Positions 54,612 through 63,769 of a stretch of 64,000 nucleotides of DNA are shown piece by piece. The notes under the pieces are model-generated. The model had not been told where the DNA came from. It made no database searches and saw only the letters and a program-made list of their open reading frames with translations. The translations under genes were made by a program, and so were the position numbers. Position 1 is the first letter of the stretch, and every line of letters begins with the position of its first letter. The stretch is from Micromonospora eburnea (GTDB lineage: Bacteria; Actinomycetota; Actinomycetes; Mycobacteriales; Micromonosporaceae): NCBI RefSeq assembly GCF_900090225.1, contig NZ_FMHY01000002.1:2852001-2916000 (forward strand). Direction: 5' to 3'.

Positions 54612-55858
54612 CGACGCACCTCCCGCTGGCCGTCGGGCCAGGTCGTCGCGAGCCGGTCGCCGGCGGCGGCGACCCGGTCGAGGAGTTCGGCCACGTCGTC
54701 CGGCGCGGCGGTGAGCGGGGGCAGCACGGCGATCACGTCGCCGTCCGGCGGGCGCACCAGCACCCGTTCGCGGGCCAGCTCGGCGACCAGCTCCCGGGCG
54801 GCGGCCGGGGAAACCGCGCGCAACCAGATCAGCGAGCCGTCGGCGCCGAAATCGGTCACCGCGCCGGTGTCGACCAGCGGCGCCAGCCGGGACCGGGCGA
54901 GGCCCGCGACGTCCTGCTGCCGGTCGGCGAGCCGATCGTCCGCGGCCACCCGGAGGACGGCCGCCACGGCGGCTGAGGAGAGCGGGTTGGCGCCGAAGGT
55001 CGAGCCGTGCAGGCTCGGATTGCGGCGGGCGTAGACCCGGTCGTAGGTGGCGCGGCTGGTGACCACGCAGCCGACCGGCACCGCGTCGGCGCCGAGTGTC
55101 TCGCCGAGCACCAGCGCGTCCGGCAGCACCGGTAGCTGGCTGACGGCCAGGTCGGTGCCGAGCCGGGCCGGCCCGGTGAGCCGTTCGTCGAGCACCAGCA
55201 GCGTGCCGCTGCGGTCGCAGGCCGCCCGGAGCCGCCGCCACCACTGCGGCGACAGGTCGGCCAGCCGGTGGCCGGGCGCCGCCGGGGCCACCACCACGGC
55301 GGCGACGTCGTCGCGGATTCGCTCGACCAGCTCGTCGGGGCGGTCGCGCGGCACGGCGACCGGGCGCAGCGGCTGGTCGGGCAGGAGCGGGAAGCCGTGG
55401 GTCAGCGACAGTCCGTGGACGAGGGTGCCATGCTCCGCGCCGGCGAATCCGGCCACCAGTCGCCGGGCCCGATGGGTGCCCTTGGCGAGCTTGAGCGCCG
55501 AGTCCAGCGCCTCGGCCCCGCTGTTGCAGAGGTAGGACACCGTCAGCGGATCCGGGCAGAGGTGGTGCAGCGCGGTGACCGCCTCGGCCAGTGGCCGGCT
55601 CACCAGGATCCGGCTGGAGAGCGCGACCCGGCCGGCCTGCTCGATGAGGCGGCCGGTCACCACCGGATGGCCGGGCCCGAAGCCGGCCGAGGCGGCGTCC
55701 AGCCACGAGGAGCCGTCGGCGGCCTCGATCCGGGCGCCGGTCTGTCGCCGGATGACGGGGGCGTCCGGCGCGGGCGCGCCGAGCAGGTGCCGGTGGACGA
55801 CGGCGGCGTCGCCGAGGTCTGGCGCGTCGCGGGTTTCCAGGTGCGAATTGGTCGTCAT
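54608..55858 (-). CDS. Class III aminotransferase-like protein lacking the PLP lysine
   Basis: A 416-residue paralogue-like partner of the next gene. The fold is recognisable: LCNSGAEALDSALKLAKG, VLDERLTGPARLG (Asp224 retained) and LPDALVLGETLGADAVPVG. At the site of the Schiff-base Lys the residue is Glu253 (codon GAG on the coding strand), so normal transamination is not possible. It may be a structural partner of the active enzyme, an isomerase-like protein or a regulator. Codon use and reading frame are clean, so this is not simple decay. First gene of the minus-strand operon. Confidence 0.82.
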   Translation of the reverse strand: MTTNSHLETRDAPDLGDAAVVHRHLLGAPAPDAPVIRRQTGARIEAADGSSWLDAASAGFGPGHPVVTGRLIEQAGRVALSSRILVSRPLAEAVTALHHLCPDPLTVSYLCNSGAEALDSALKLAKGTHRARRLVAGFAGAEHGTLVHGLSLTHGFPLLPDQPLRPVAVPRDRPDELVERIRDDVAAVVVAPAAPGHRLADLSPQWWRRLRAACDRSGTLLVLDERLTGPARLGTDLAVSQLPVLPDALVLGETLGADAVPVGCVVTSRATYDRVYARRNPSLHGSTFGANPLSSAAVAAVLRVAADDRLADRQQDVAGLARSRLAPLVDTGAVTDFGADGSLIWLRAVSPAAARELVAELARERVLVRPPDGDVIAVLPPLTAAPDDVAELLDRVAAAGDRLATTWPDGQREVRR

Positions 55859-56269
55859 GGGTTCACCAATCACGGGCCGCCGACTCGCGCGGAAAAGGAC
55901 ACGGGCGGCGCGGGCATAGGTGCCGCGGAATGGACGCGGTGCGGCGCCGGCGGCCCGGTCGACCCGCTCCAGCATGTCCCCCGATCCGCGAAAAGTCTTC
56001 GCGCATATTGCTGTCTTCGAGCGTATGTCCGCTTAGTCCGGTCGACCGGAAGCGATTCTCGATCTTGGAGGTTTGCGCAGGTCAGCGGGGTTCTGTGGGG
56101 GGCGGCGTCGCGCACCGGCGCGCGGCGGCGCGACTGAGTCATCTATCAGACATCTGCCGGATGGTTCCCGATCTATCGACGTACGCCACCCCGTTGCCCT
56201 TGTCGGAAAAGACGGTCAGCATCTGATTACGACGAGGTAACATGAGCTCGGGCCGGCCATACGCCCATT
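55859..56269. promoter_or_regulatory. Divergent region with SARP-like heptamer repeats
   Basis: A 411-base gap between the aminotransferase operon (minus) and the flavin oxidase (plus). ATCTATC (56141) and ATCTGCC (56152) are 11 bases apart, and a third ATCTATC is at 56171. Heptamer repeats with 11-base period are the usual SARP target. A 14-bp palindrome TCCGGTCGACCGGA is at 56037-56050. Both signals are candidates only. Confidence 0.45.
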
Positions 56270-57631
56270 ATGGTTGCTGTCATGAATGGGATTGCGGGAC
56301 CTGTCCACCGTCCGGGTGACGCCGGCTACGATCTGCACCGCTCGGGGTACAACCGGGTCATCGAACATCGGCCGGCCCTGATCGTCGAGGCGGTGGACGC
56401 CGACGACGTGGCGGCCGCGGTGCGCCTCGCCGCCGCCGAGGGGAGACCGGTGGCGGTCCAGGCCACCGGGCACGGACCGGCGGTGCCGGCCGACGACGCG
56501 TTGCTCATCCACACCGGACGGATGACAGGCGTGCGGACGGACCTGGCGAACCGCACCGCGCGGATCGAGGCGGGCGTGCGCTGGCGCGACGTGCTGGCCG
56601 TGACCGCGCCACAGGGGCTCGCGCCGCTCAACGGCTCCAGCCCGGTGGTCGGCGCGGTCGGCTACACCATCGGTGGCGGGATCGGCATGCTGGGCCGGCG
56701 GTACGGCTTCGCGGCGGACCACGTACGGGCCGTCGAACTGGTGACCGCCGACGGCCAGGCGCGCCGACTCACGGCGGACCGGGAGCCGGAGCTGTTCTGG
56801 GCGGTGCGCGGCGGCAAGGGGAACTTCGGCGTGGTCACCGCGCTGGAGGTCGACCTCTTCCCCGTGTCCCAGCTGTACGGTGGCGGCCTCTACTTCGGCG
56901 CCGACGCGGTCCCCGACGCGCTGGCCGCGTACGCCCGGTGGACGGGTACCGTGCCGGACGAGATGACCTCCTCGGTGCTGCTGGTCCTGGTGCCGGACAT
57001 CGAGGCCGCCCCCGCACCGCTGCGCGGGCAGTACGTCATGCACCTGCGGATCGCCTACTGCGGCGCGCCGGAGGAGGGGGAGCGGCTGGTCGAGCCGCTG
57101 CGGAAGGCGGCGTCCCCGCTGATGGACACCCTCGGTGTGCTGCCGTACGAGCGGGTCGGCTCGATCCACCATGAGCCCACCGATCCGGCGGCGAGCTACG
57201 GCCGGAACGTCGCCCTGCGGGAGCTGGAGCCGGCGGTCGAGACGCTGCTGGCCGCGGCCGGACCCGACGCCAACGCGCCGTACGCGGTCGAACTGCGTCA
57301 CCTCGGCGGGGCGTACGCCCGTCCGCCGGTGGTGCCCAACGCGGTCGGCGGCCGGGACGCCGGCTTCAGCGTCTCCTCGATGTCCGTTGTCAACGGCACC
57401 GACCTGGAGACCCTGCGCGCGGCCCACGACGGCCTGCACGAGCGCCTGCGGCCGTGGCGCACCGGCGGCGGTCTGCTCAACTTCCTCGGCGTGCACGACG
57501 CCACCGAGGCCACCGTGCGGGCCGCCTTCGACCCGGCCGTGCACGAGCGGCTGGCTGCGGTCAAGTCCGTGTACGACCCGGGGAACCTCTTCCGGGTCAA
57601 CCACAACATCCCGCCTCGCGGCGCGGTGTGA
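56270..57631 (+). CDS. Berberine-bridge-type FAD oxidoreductase
   Basis: A 453-residue flavoprotein of the VAO/PCMH family. The FAD-binding region contains [14 protein letters not shown] (a probable covalent His73-like site), [33 protein letters not shown] and [17 protein letters not shown]. The C-terminal BBE motif [14 protein letters not shown] is present. The Cys of bicovalent members is not visible in the [10 protein letters not shown] segment, so attachment may be through His alone. Its products could be oxidised alcohols, quinone or ring-closed compounds. ATG 56282 is an alternative start; neither has a strong RBS. Confidence 0.88.
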   Translation: MVAVMNGIAGPVHRPGDAGYDLHRSGYNRVIEHRPALIVEAVDADDVAAAVRLAAAEGRPVAVQATGHGPAVPADDALLIHTGRMTGVRTDLANRTARIEAGVRWRDVLAVTAPQGLAPLNGSSPVVGAVGYTIGGGIGMLGRRYGFAADHVRAVELVTADGQARRLTADREPELFWAVRGGKGNFGVVTALEVDLFPVSQLYGGGLYFGADAVPDALAAYARWTGTVPDEMTSSVLLVLVPDIEAAPAPLRGQYVMHLRIAYCGAPEEGERLVEPLRKAASPLMDTLGVLPYERVGSIHHEPTDPAASYGRNVALRELEPAVETLLAAAGPDANAPYAVELRHLGGAYARPPVVPNAVGGRDAGFSVSSMSVVNGTDLETLRAAHDGLHERLRPWRTGGGLLNFLGVHDATEATVRAAFDPAVHERLAAVKSVYDPGNLFRVNHNIPPRGAV

Positions 57632-58239
57632 TGACTGTTCCGAATTGACACCGAAACTGTTCACCTCGCATTTCTTCTAACTTCGGCGCGGTGTCCGGTA
57701 AACGCTGTGGCCCGGAAATGTTTCGGGCAGATGGCGCATTCGGTCGTATGCCGCATACTCCACATGTGGCGTTTGTCGGAAGCGCGACACCCATCTATTG
57801 CCACTGATGGCTACCCTCTGCAAGAATGTCCTCGCGCAGAGCAATTTAGGAGTGGTCGGGAAGGGCGCTGCCTGGCAAAGTCTTTCCCGATCCTGGTGAT
57901 GTCACCGGCACCGGAGGCTGGCGTCCCGCCGTCGCCACCGCCGCCTTCCGCCCCGGTGGGCATCGTGTTAAGGGAACCGCAGGAGCTCAATTACCTACGA
58001 TCAGAATCGACAAACAGGATGCGGCTGTCCGCCTCCGGACGAGAACGATTCGGCCCGCGGGCAGCTATTCGAACCGCCCATCTGAATGACGTTCGTGGAT
58101 CAGTCTGGTCGCCTGGCGGGTCGACTGGTCGGAGCGCGAACACGGCGGGCGGCAACGATGGTGGTGGTCTGCCGCCGGGCCCACGGATCGGGTCGCCACC
58201 CGGCCCGGGGCTCCGCGCGGACGCTGGGGGAGGCGTTCG
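57632..58239 (+). promoter_or_regulatory. Upstream region of the SARP regulator gene
   Basis: A 608-base non-coding gap, locally AT-richer (57640-57860) than the rest of the window. A TTGACA at 57645 is a possible -35 element, but the matching -10 is poor. No other feature could be supported. Confidence 0.35.
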
Positions 58240-60195
58240 GTGCGACAAGTTCAGGAATCACTGTGCCTGGCCGTGCTCGGTCCGATGAGGGCCTGGCGCC
58301 ACGGGGACGAGATCACGCTGGGCCCGCCCAAACAACGGGCGGTGCTCGGCCTGCTGGCCAGCCGGGTCAACGACGTGGTCGGCTTCGAGGAGATCATCGA
58401 CGCGGTCTGGGGCAACGAGGTCCCACCAACCGCGGCCAATGGGGTGCACACCTACATCGCCGGCCTGCGCCGGGTGATCGAACCGGGTCGCAGCCGGCGG
58501 GACATGGGCGAGGTCCTGGTCTCCACCGGTGGCGGGTACGCCTTGTTCATGGATCCGGACGAGCTGGACACGACGCTCTTCGCGGCCCAGCGGCGGCGCG
58601 CCCGCCAGCTACGGGAGGCTGGCGACGGCACGAGTGCGGCGGAGACCTACCACGCCGCGCTGCGGCTGTGGCGCGGCGAGGCGTACTTCGGTGTCCCCGG
58701 GCCGTTCGCCGCCGTGGAGCGGACCCGCCTGCACGAGCTGCGGCTGAGCGTGGTGGAGGAGCTGGCCGAACTCCTGCTCGAACTGCACCGGCCGGCGGAC
58801 GCGGTGACCGTGCTGTCCGAGGCCGTGGCCAAGGAGCCGCTGCGCGAGAAACTGCGCGGGCTGCTGATGCTCTCCCTCTACCGTGGCGGCCGGCAGGCCG
58901 ACGCGCTGAGCCTGTACCGGGAGACCCGGCAGCTGCTCCTGGAGGAGCTGGGCATCGAACCCGTGCCGGAACTACGCGACCTGCACAACCAGATCCTGGT
59001 CGGGCATCCCGACCTGGACGACCCGGTGCCGGCCGAGTCGACGACCGAGGTCCCGGCCGGGGTCGAACCGCGCTCGGGTGAACTGCGCCGGCCGGCGCAA
59101 CTTCCGTGCCGCCCGCGTGGCTTCGCCGGTCGGGCCTCCGAGCTGGGCCGGCTGCGCGAGCTGGTGGAGCGGGACCGGCAGTGCCCCGGCGCGACCACCG
59201 TCGCCGTGCTCGAGGGCGGCCCGGGCGTCGGCAAGACGGCGCTCGCCGTCGAGCTGGCCCACGAGATCGCGGCTGGTTTCCCGGACGGACAGCTCTTCGT
59301 CGACCTGCGCGGCTCCGCCCAGGACGGTGACCGGTCGTTGTCCGCGCTGGACGCCCTCGCCTTCGCGCTGGTCAGTCTGGGTGTAGAGCGGGGACGGGTG
59401 CCGGGCGACCTCTCCGCGGCCAGCGCGCTCTACCGCAGCCTGCTGCACGGCCGGCGGATGCTGGTGGTGCTCGACGACGCGGCGGACGCCGAGCAGGTCC
59501 GCCCGCTCATTCCCGGTGGTCCCGCCTGCGTCCTGGTCACCAGCCGGCGTCGGCAGCGCGGGCTGGCCGCGCGCGACGGGGCGTACCGGCTGACCCTCGG
59601 GCCGGTCTCCACCACGGAGGCCACCGACCTGTTGGCCAACCTGGCCGGGGCCGGTCGGCTGGCGGGCCGCGAACAGGACGTCGCCGAGCTCGCGGAACTG
59701 TGTGGTCATCTGCCCCTGGCGCTGCGGATCGCGGCCGGGGCGTTGGCGGCCGAGCCCAGCCTCACCCCGGCCGAACTGGTCCGCCGCTACCGCCTTCCAC
59801 ATACCCGGCTCGACCAGCTCGCCGTACGCGGTGACGCGAGCACCGACGTCCGGGCCGCGCTGGCCGTGTCCTACGCCGCACTGCCCCCCGAGACGGCCCG
59901 GGTGTTCCGGATGCTGGGCTGCTGCCCGAGCATGGTGGTCACCATCCAGATGGCGGCGGCCCTCGCCGGGCTGACCCACGCCGAGGCCCACCACCAGCTT
60001 CAGGTCCTCGTCGACCACCACCTGCTCGACGAGGTGAACGCCTGCCTGCACCGGTTTCCGCCGCTCGTCCGGATCTATGCCACCGAGTGCAGCGAGCTGG
60101 AGACCCGGGCCAGCCGGATGGCGGCCCTGGGCCGGATGCTCGGCCTGCGGCGCCGCGAGGAGACCGTCCCGCAGTTCGAGGAGACCGCCGCCTGA
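58240..60195 (+). CDS. SARP-family transcriptional activator with NB-ARC ATPase domain
   Basis: A 651-residue pathway regulator in the AfsR/DnrI mould. Residues about 1-100 are an OmpR-like winged helix (LGPPKQRAVLGLLASRVNDVVGFEEIIDAVWG), 105-255 a bacterial transcriptional activation domain (LYRETRQLLLEELGIEPVPELRDLHNQIL), and 300-600 an NB-ARC-type ATPase with Walker A GGPGVGKT at 326-333 and Walker B-like LVVLDDAADAEQ. No TPR region follows, so it is truncated relative to full AfsR. It probably activates the surrounding biosynthetic genes. GTG is 6 bases after GGGGGAGG. Confidence 0.92.
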   Translation: MRQVQESLCLAVLGPMRAWRHGDEITLGPPKQRAVLGLLASRVNDVVGFEEIIDAVWGNEVPPTAANGVHTYIAGLRRVIEPGRSRRDMGEVLVSTGGGYALFMDPDELDTTLFAAQRRRARQLREAGDGTSAAETYHAALRLWRGEAYFGVPGPFAAVERTRLHELRLSVVEELAELLLELHRPADAVTVLSEAVAKEPLREKLRGLLMLSLYRGGRQADALSLYRETRQLLLEELGIEPVPELRDLHNQILVGHPDLDDPVPAESTTEVPAGVEPRSGELRRPAQLPCRPRGFAGRASELGRLRELVERDRQCPGATTVAVLEGGPGVGKTALAVELAHEIAAGFPDGQLFVDLRGSAQDGDRSLSALDALAFALVSLGVERGRVPGDLSAASALYRSLLHGRRMLVVLDDAADAEQVRPLIPGGPACVLVTSRRRQRGLAARDGAYRLTLGPVSTTEATDLLANLAGAGRLAGREQDVAELAELCGHLPLALRIAAGALAAEPSLTPAELVRRYRLPHTRLDQLAVRGDASTDVRAALAVSYAALPPETARVFRMLGCCPSMVVTIQMAAALAGLTHAEAHHQLQVLVDHHLLDEVNACLHRFPPLVRIYATECSELETRASRMAALGRMLGLRRREETVPQFEETAA

Positions 60196-60341
60196 CCGCG
60201 ATCCCGAGTTGACGCGGCCGTGCAGACATCGACCAGAGAATCTTCAGACCGGCGGCGGCAGACTCGTCGCAGCGGCGGCAGCCCCACCGGCGGCGCTAGC
60301 CAATGGTCCCGCTCCCCGACTGCTAGCCATGAGGAGAGTCC

Positions 60342-61712
60342 GTGAGCATGATCGGTAGCCACGCCATCGTCGCAGGTGGCTCAATCGGCGGATTGGTCGC
60401 GGCCACCGCCCTCGCCCGCCGGTTCGACCGGGTCACCGTCATCGACCGGGACGGCCTGCCGACCGAACAGGCGCGCGACCGCCGGGGCGTACCGCACGGT
60501 ATGCACGCGCACGCGCTGCTGATCAGCGGCCGGCTCGCGCTGGAGGAGCTGTACCCGGGCCTGACCGAGGAACTCATCGCGGGCGGCGCGGTGCCCTTCG
60601 ACCCTGGCGCCGACCTGCTGTTCCACCAGATGGGCGCGATGCGGGTCCGGTTCACCAGCGGCATGCTCGGGATCAGCCAGACCCGCGCGTTCCTGGAGCT
60701 GACCATACGCCGGCGGGTCCTCCGGCTGCCCAACGTGACCATCCTGGACCGGCTCGCCGTCTCCGGCCTGGCCGGAGTCAGCGGACGGGTCACCGGGGTG
60801 GAGCTGGACGACGGTCGCACCCTCGACGCGGACCTCGTGGTGGACGCCACCGGCCGCAGCGGCGGGCGCTCGGACCGCTGGCTGGAGAAGCTCGACTGCC
60901 CGGCCCCGGAGAACGCCGTCGTCCGGATCGATGTCGGTTACGCCAGCCGGCTGTACACCCGCCAGCCCGGCGACCTGCCCGACGGCGCGCTGCTCGCGCT
61001 GATGGCCGCGGTGCCGCCCCACCACAAGCGGGCCGCCGCCGCCTTCGCGGTCGAGGGCAACCGGTGGGTGATCACCATCGGCGGCTGGCACAAGGATCAC
61101 GCGCCCGCCGACCCGGCCGGCTTCCTCGCCTTCGCCGAAGGTCTGCCGTCACCGCACATCGCCCACCTGATCAAGAAGGCGGAGCCGCTCAGCGACATCG
61201 AGACCCGCCAGTTCCCGGCGGCCCGCCGCCGCTACTTCGAGCGCCTCCGCCAGCTGCCCGCCGGTTACGTCGCCCTCGGCGACACCGTCTGCAGCTTCAA
61301 CCCCATCTACGGCCAGGGCATGACCGCCGCCACGCTGGAGGCGCTCGCGCTCGGCCGGAGCCTCGACAAGTTCGGCAACACCTCGGCCGAGATGGCCCGC
61401 CACTACTACCGCGCCGCCGCCAAGGTGTTGGAGACACCCTGGCGGATGGCCACCGGCGGCGACTTCGCGTATCCGGAGACCAGCGGCCCCAAGCCGCTGG
61501 GCACCGGCCTGGTCAACCGGTACGCCCGCGAGGCCTTTCTCGCCTCCCACGTCTCGCCCAAGGTGCATCGCGTCCTGCTCGACATGCAGCATCTGCTGGT
61601 CCCGCCGTCGGCGCTGCTGCGGCCGACCACGGTGGTGCGGTCACTGCTGGCCGCCCGCCGGTCGCCGGCCCGGGCGGCGGTGGCCGCACAGGTCGCCAGG
61701 CCCGCGTCCTGA
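60342..61712 (+). CDS. FAD-dependent monooxygenase/reductase (squalene-epoxidase/halogenase-like fold)
   Basis: A 456-residue flavoprotein. The FAD motif is IVAGGSIGGLVAATALAR; VVDATGRSGGRS and GYVALGDTVCSFNPIYGQGMTAATLEA are the two later FAD-contact blocks of the p-hydroxybenzoate hydroxylase superfamily. The FNPxYGxGM form is typical of halogenase-like and geranylgeranyl-reductase-like members without a separate substrate domain. No WxWxIP halogenase motif is seen, so hydroxylase is more likely. The GTG at 60342 has GAGGAGA just upstream; ATG 60348 is alternative. Encoded after the SARP gene. Confidence 0.85.
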   Translation: MSMIGSHAIVAGGSIGGLVAATALARRFDRVTVIDRDGLPTEQARDRRGVPHGMHAHALLISGRLALEELYPGLTEELIAGGAVPFDPGADLLFHQMGAMRVRFTSGMLGISQTRAFLELTIRRRVLRLPNVTILDRLAVSGLAGVSGRVTGVELDDGRTLDADLVVDATGRSGGRSDRWLEKLDCPAPENAVVRIDVGYASRLYTRQPGDLPDGALLALMAAVPPHHKRAAAAFAVEGNRWVITIGGWHKDHAPADPAGFLAFAEGLPSPHIAHLIKKAEPLSDIETRQFPAARRRYFERLRQLPAGYVALGDTVCSFNPIYGQGMTAATLEALALGRSLDKFGNTSAEMARHYYRAAAKVLETPWRMATGGDFAYPETSGPKPLGTGLVNRYAREAFLASHVSPKVHRVLLDMQHLLVPPSALLRPTTVVRSLLAARRSPARAAVAAQVARPAS

Positions 61713-61717
61713 GCGTT

Positions 61718-61756
61718 GCGGGACGGGCCGCGCGGTGTCCCGCCGGCCCGTCCCGC
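61718..61756 (+). terminator. Hairpin between flavoenzyme and exporter genes
   Basis: A 12-bp perfect stem (61718-61729 with 61745-61756) encloses a 15-base loop just after the flavoenzyme stop codon. It could end or attenuate transcription into the MFS gene. Confidence 0.6.
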
Positions 61757-61808
61757 CGGGTGCCCACCGGTCGTCGGTCAGATCGTCCACTGTCGAGTGA
61801 GGAGTCCC

Positions 61809-63140
61809 GTGTCACCGTCGACCCCGCCCCGGCCGCGACGCTGGTGGGCACTGGCCGCGGTGGTGGCCTGCCTGCTGTTGATCGGTCTCGACACCACGAC
61901 CGTCTTCCTGGCGCTGCCGGAGTTGATGACCGGGCTGCCCGCGTCGGCCGGTCAGCTCCAGGGCGTCTTCGTCGCGTACCTGCTCACGTTCGGCCTGCTG
62001 ATGATGCCGCTCGGGGCGGCCGCCGACCGCCTCGGCCGGCGGCGGGTCCTGCTGGCGGGCCTGCTGCTCTTCGGGCTCGGTGCGGCCGGCGCGGCGCTGG
62101 CCGCGGACGCCTCCGCGTTGCTGCTCGCCCGCGCCGGCATGGGGCTCGGCGCCGCGGTGATCATGCCCACCGCGATGGCCATGCTGCCGGTGCTCTTTCC
62201 GCCGGCGGAACGGGCCCGCGCGTTCGCGGTCGCCTCCGCCGCGGTCAGCCTCGGTCTGTGCCTCGGTCCGCTGGTCGCCGGCGCGCTGCTGCAACACTAC
62301 TGGTGGGGCTCGGTCTTCCTGGTGGACGTGCCGATCGTGCTGGTGGCCGCGGTGCTCGTGCTGGCGCTGTTTCCCGAGTCGCGGGCGCCCCGTCCGGCGG
62401 CCCGCGCCGACCGTCGGCCGAGCCGCCCGGTGCTGGTGCTGGCGCTGGTCTACGTGCTGATGACCGGGTTCCTGTTCGTGCTGACCCCGTACCTCGACGG
62501 CGTCGGGTCCGCCCGTGGGCTGGCGGCCGGAGTGCGGCTGCTGCCGCTGGTCGGGGCGCTGCTGGTCGGCGCGGCGCTCGGCGAGCGGCTCGGCGCGCGG
62601 GTCGGACCCCGGATACCCGCGGTGGCCGGTGCGCTGCTCCTCGCGGCCGGCCTGGGCGTCTTCGCCACGGTCGGCAGCGCTACCGCCGCCGCCCGGGTCA
62701 CCGCCGGCCTGGTCGCCGTCGGGGCCGGCCTCGGCGCGATGCTCACCTCGGCGCTCCGGGCGGCCACCGCGGACTCGCCGGACGACCTGCTCGGCGTGGT
62801 CCGGTGGACCACCGCCGTCCGCCAGGTCGCCGGGGCGGTCGGTGTGGTGCTGGCCGGTACGACGCTGAGCCTGGTATACCGGGACCACCCGTCGGCGATC
62901 GGCGCACACCTCGGCGCTGCCCTGAACCGGGCGGCGGAGGCCGGCTCCGCCGGCGGCGGACTGCGGGCGGCCGCGCGGCTGGCCTATCTGGACGGTCTGC
63001 ACGCGGCCGTGCTGGTGGGGGCGGGGCTGGCGCTGGTCGCGGCCGGGATCGCCGCCACCGGCCGGTTCGGGCCGCCCGCCGACCGCTCGGCCCGGACAGC
63101 GCGGCGGCCCGCTCCGGCCGTCGCGGACCGATCCGCCTGA
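61809..63140 (+). CDS. MFS drug/metabolite exporter
   Basis: A 443-residue membrane permease. The opening LLLIGLDTTTVFLALPELMTGL corresponds to helix 1 of drug-H+ antiporters (D-x-T-x-V-N motif relative), the loop motif A is PLGAAADRLGRRRVLLAG, and the helix 5 motif C-like segment is SLGLCLGPLVAGALL. About 12-13 helices are evident. GAGGAG is 4 bases before the GTG start. In this context it most likely exports the pathway product and gives self-resistance. Confidence 0.88.
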   Translation: MSPSTPPRPRRWWALAAVVACLLLIGLDTTTVFLALPELMTGLPASAGQLQGVFVAYLLTFGLLMMPLGAAADRLGRRRVLLAGLLLFGLGAAGAALAADASALLLARAGMGLGAAVIMPTAMAMLPVLFPPAERARAFAVASAAVSLGLCLGPLVAGALLQHYWWGSVFLVDVPIVLVAAVLVLALFPESRAPRPAARADRRPSRPVLVLALVYVLMTGFLFVLTPYLDGVGSARGLAAGVRLLPLVGALLVGAALGERLGARVGPRIPAVAGALLLAAGLGVFATVGSATAAARVTAGLVAVGAGLGAMLTSALRAATADSPDDLLGVVRWTTAVRQVAGAVGVVLAGTTLSLVYRDHPSAIGAHLGAALNRAAEAGSAGGGLRAAARLAYLDGLHAAVLVGAGLALVAAGIAATGRFGPPADRSARTARRPAPAVADRSA

Positions 63141-63769
63141 CACCGCCCCGGCGCCACCGGAGGGCGGCGGCGCGACCGTCCCGCGCCGCGCGGCTCCGCC
63201 AGCAGACGCGGGTGCCGGCCGCCGGTGGGGCCGGCCGGGTTGCGGGCCGTGCGGAGGCCGGCCGGGGTGCCGGAGCGGCCAGCGGCAGTCGACCCTTCCG
63301 CATCCGGTGGTGGCGATCGCCGACCAGTGTGCCGCCGCAGCGGGCCGGGGCGGTACGACGGCCGGTCCCATACATGGGATTCGGCCCGGGTTGGCGGACA
63401 CCCCAGTCCCGCGGGGTGGGATTCGCCGGGACCAGCCGGACCGCCGGCGAGGCGGGGTCCCCGACCCCGCCCAGGGCCTGCCCGACATCGAATCGATGGG
63501 GGTTGACCTGCGCCGACGTTGGTGGACGCCACGGTCGGGGCGGTGTGTCGGTGACCGCCCGCCCGATGCCGACCAGCCACCGGATGGACGCGGGGCAGAC
63601 ATCGAGGGATGCCGTTAAGACCGCATCCAGAGGGTGTGCAGAGCCATTTGCGCAGACTGGCCTGGCGCACCCCGGGGACCCGCTCATGCGACCGCGGGGG
63701 CCGGTCGTCAGTCATCGGTCCGCCCGGGGCGCCCGCCCCTTCCGTGTCCCGATTGAGGGAGAGTTGCGA
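63141..63769 (+). promoter_or_regulatory. Non-coding gap before the halogenase gene
   Basis: A 629-base region with no gene that has a ribosome site or family likeness on either strand. It holds the presumed promoter of the halogenase gene. No repeats of note were seen. Confidence 0.4.

Noticed and set aside
56037..56050. 14-bp palindrome TCCGGTCGACCGGA
   Set aside because: CGG/CCG-rich palindromes occur by chance in such a GC-rich sequence; mentioned only within the intergenic entry.
61812..63602. 596-codon minus-strand frame under the MFS exporter
   Set aside because: Low-complexity Arg/Gln/His composition without motifs; a shadow of the exporter.
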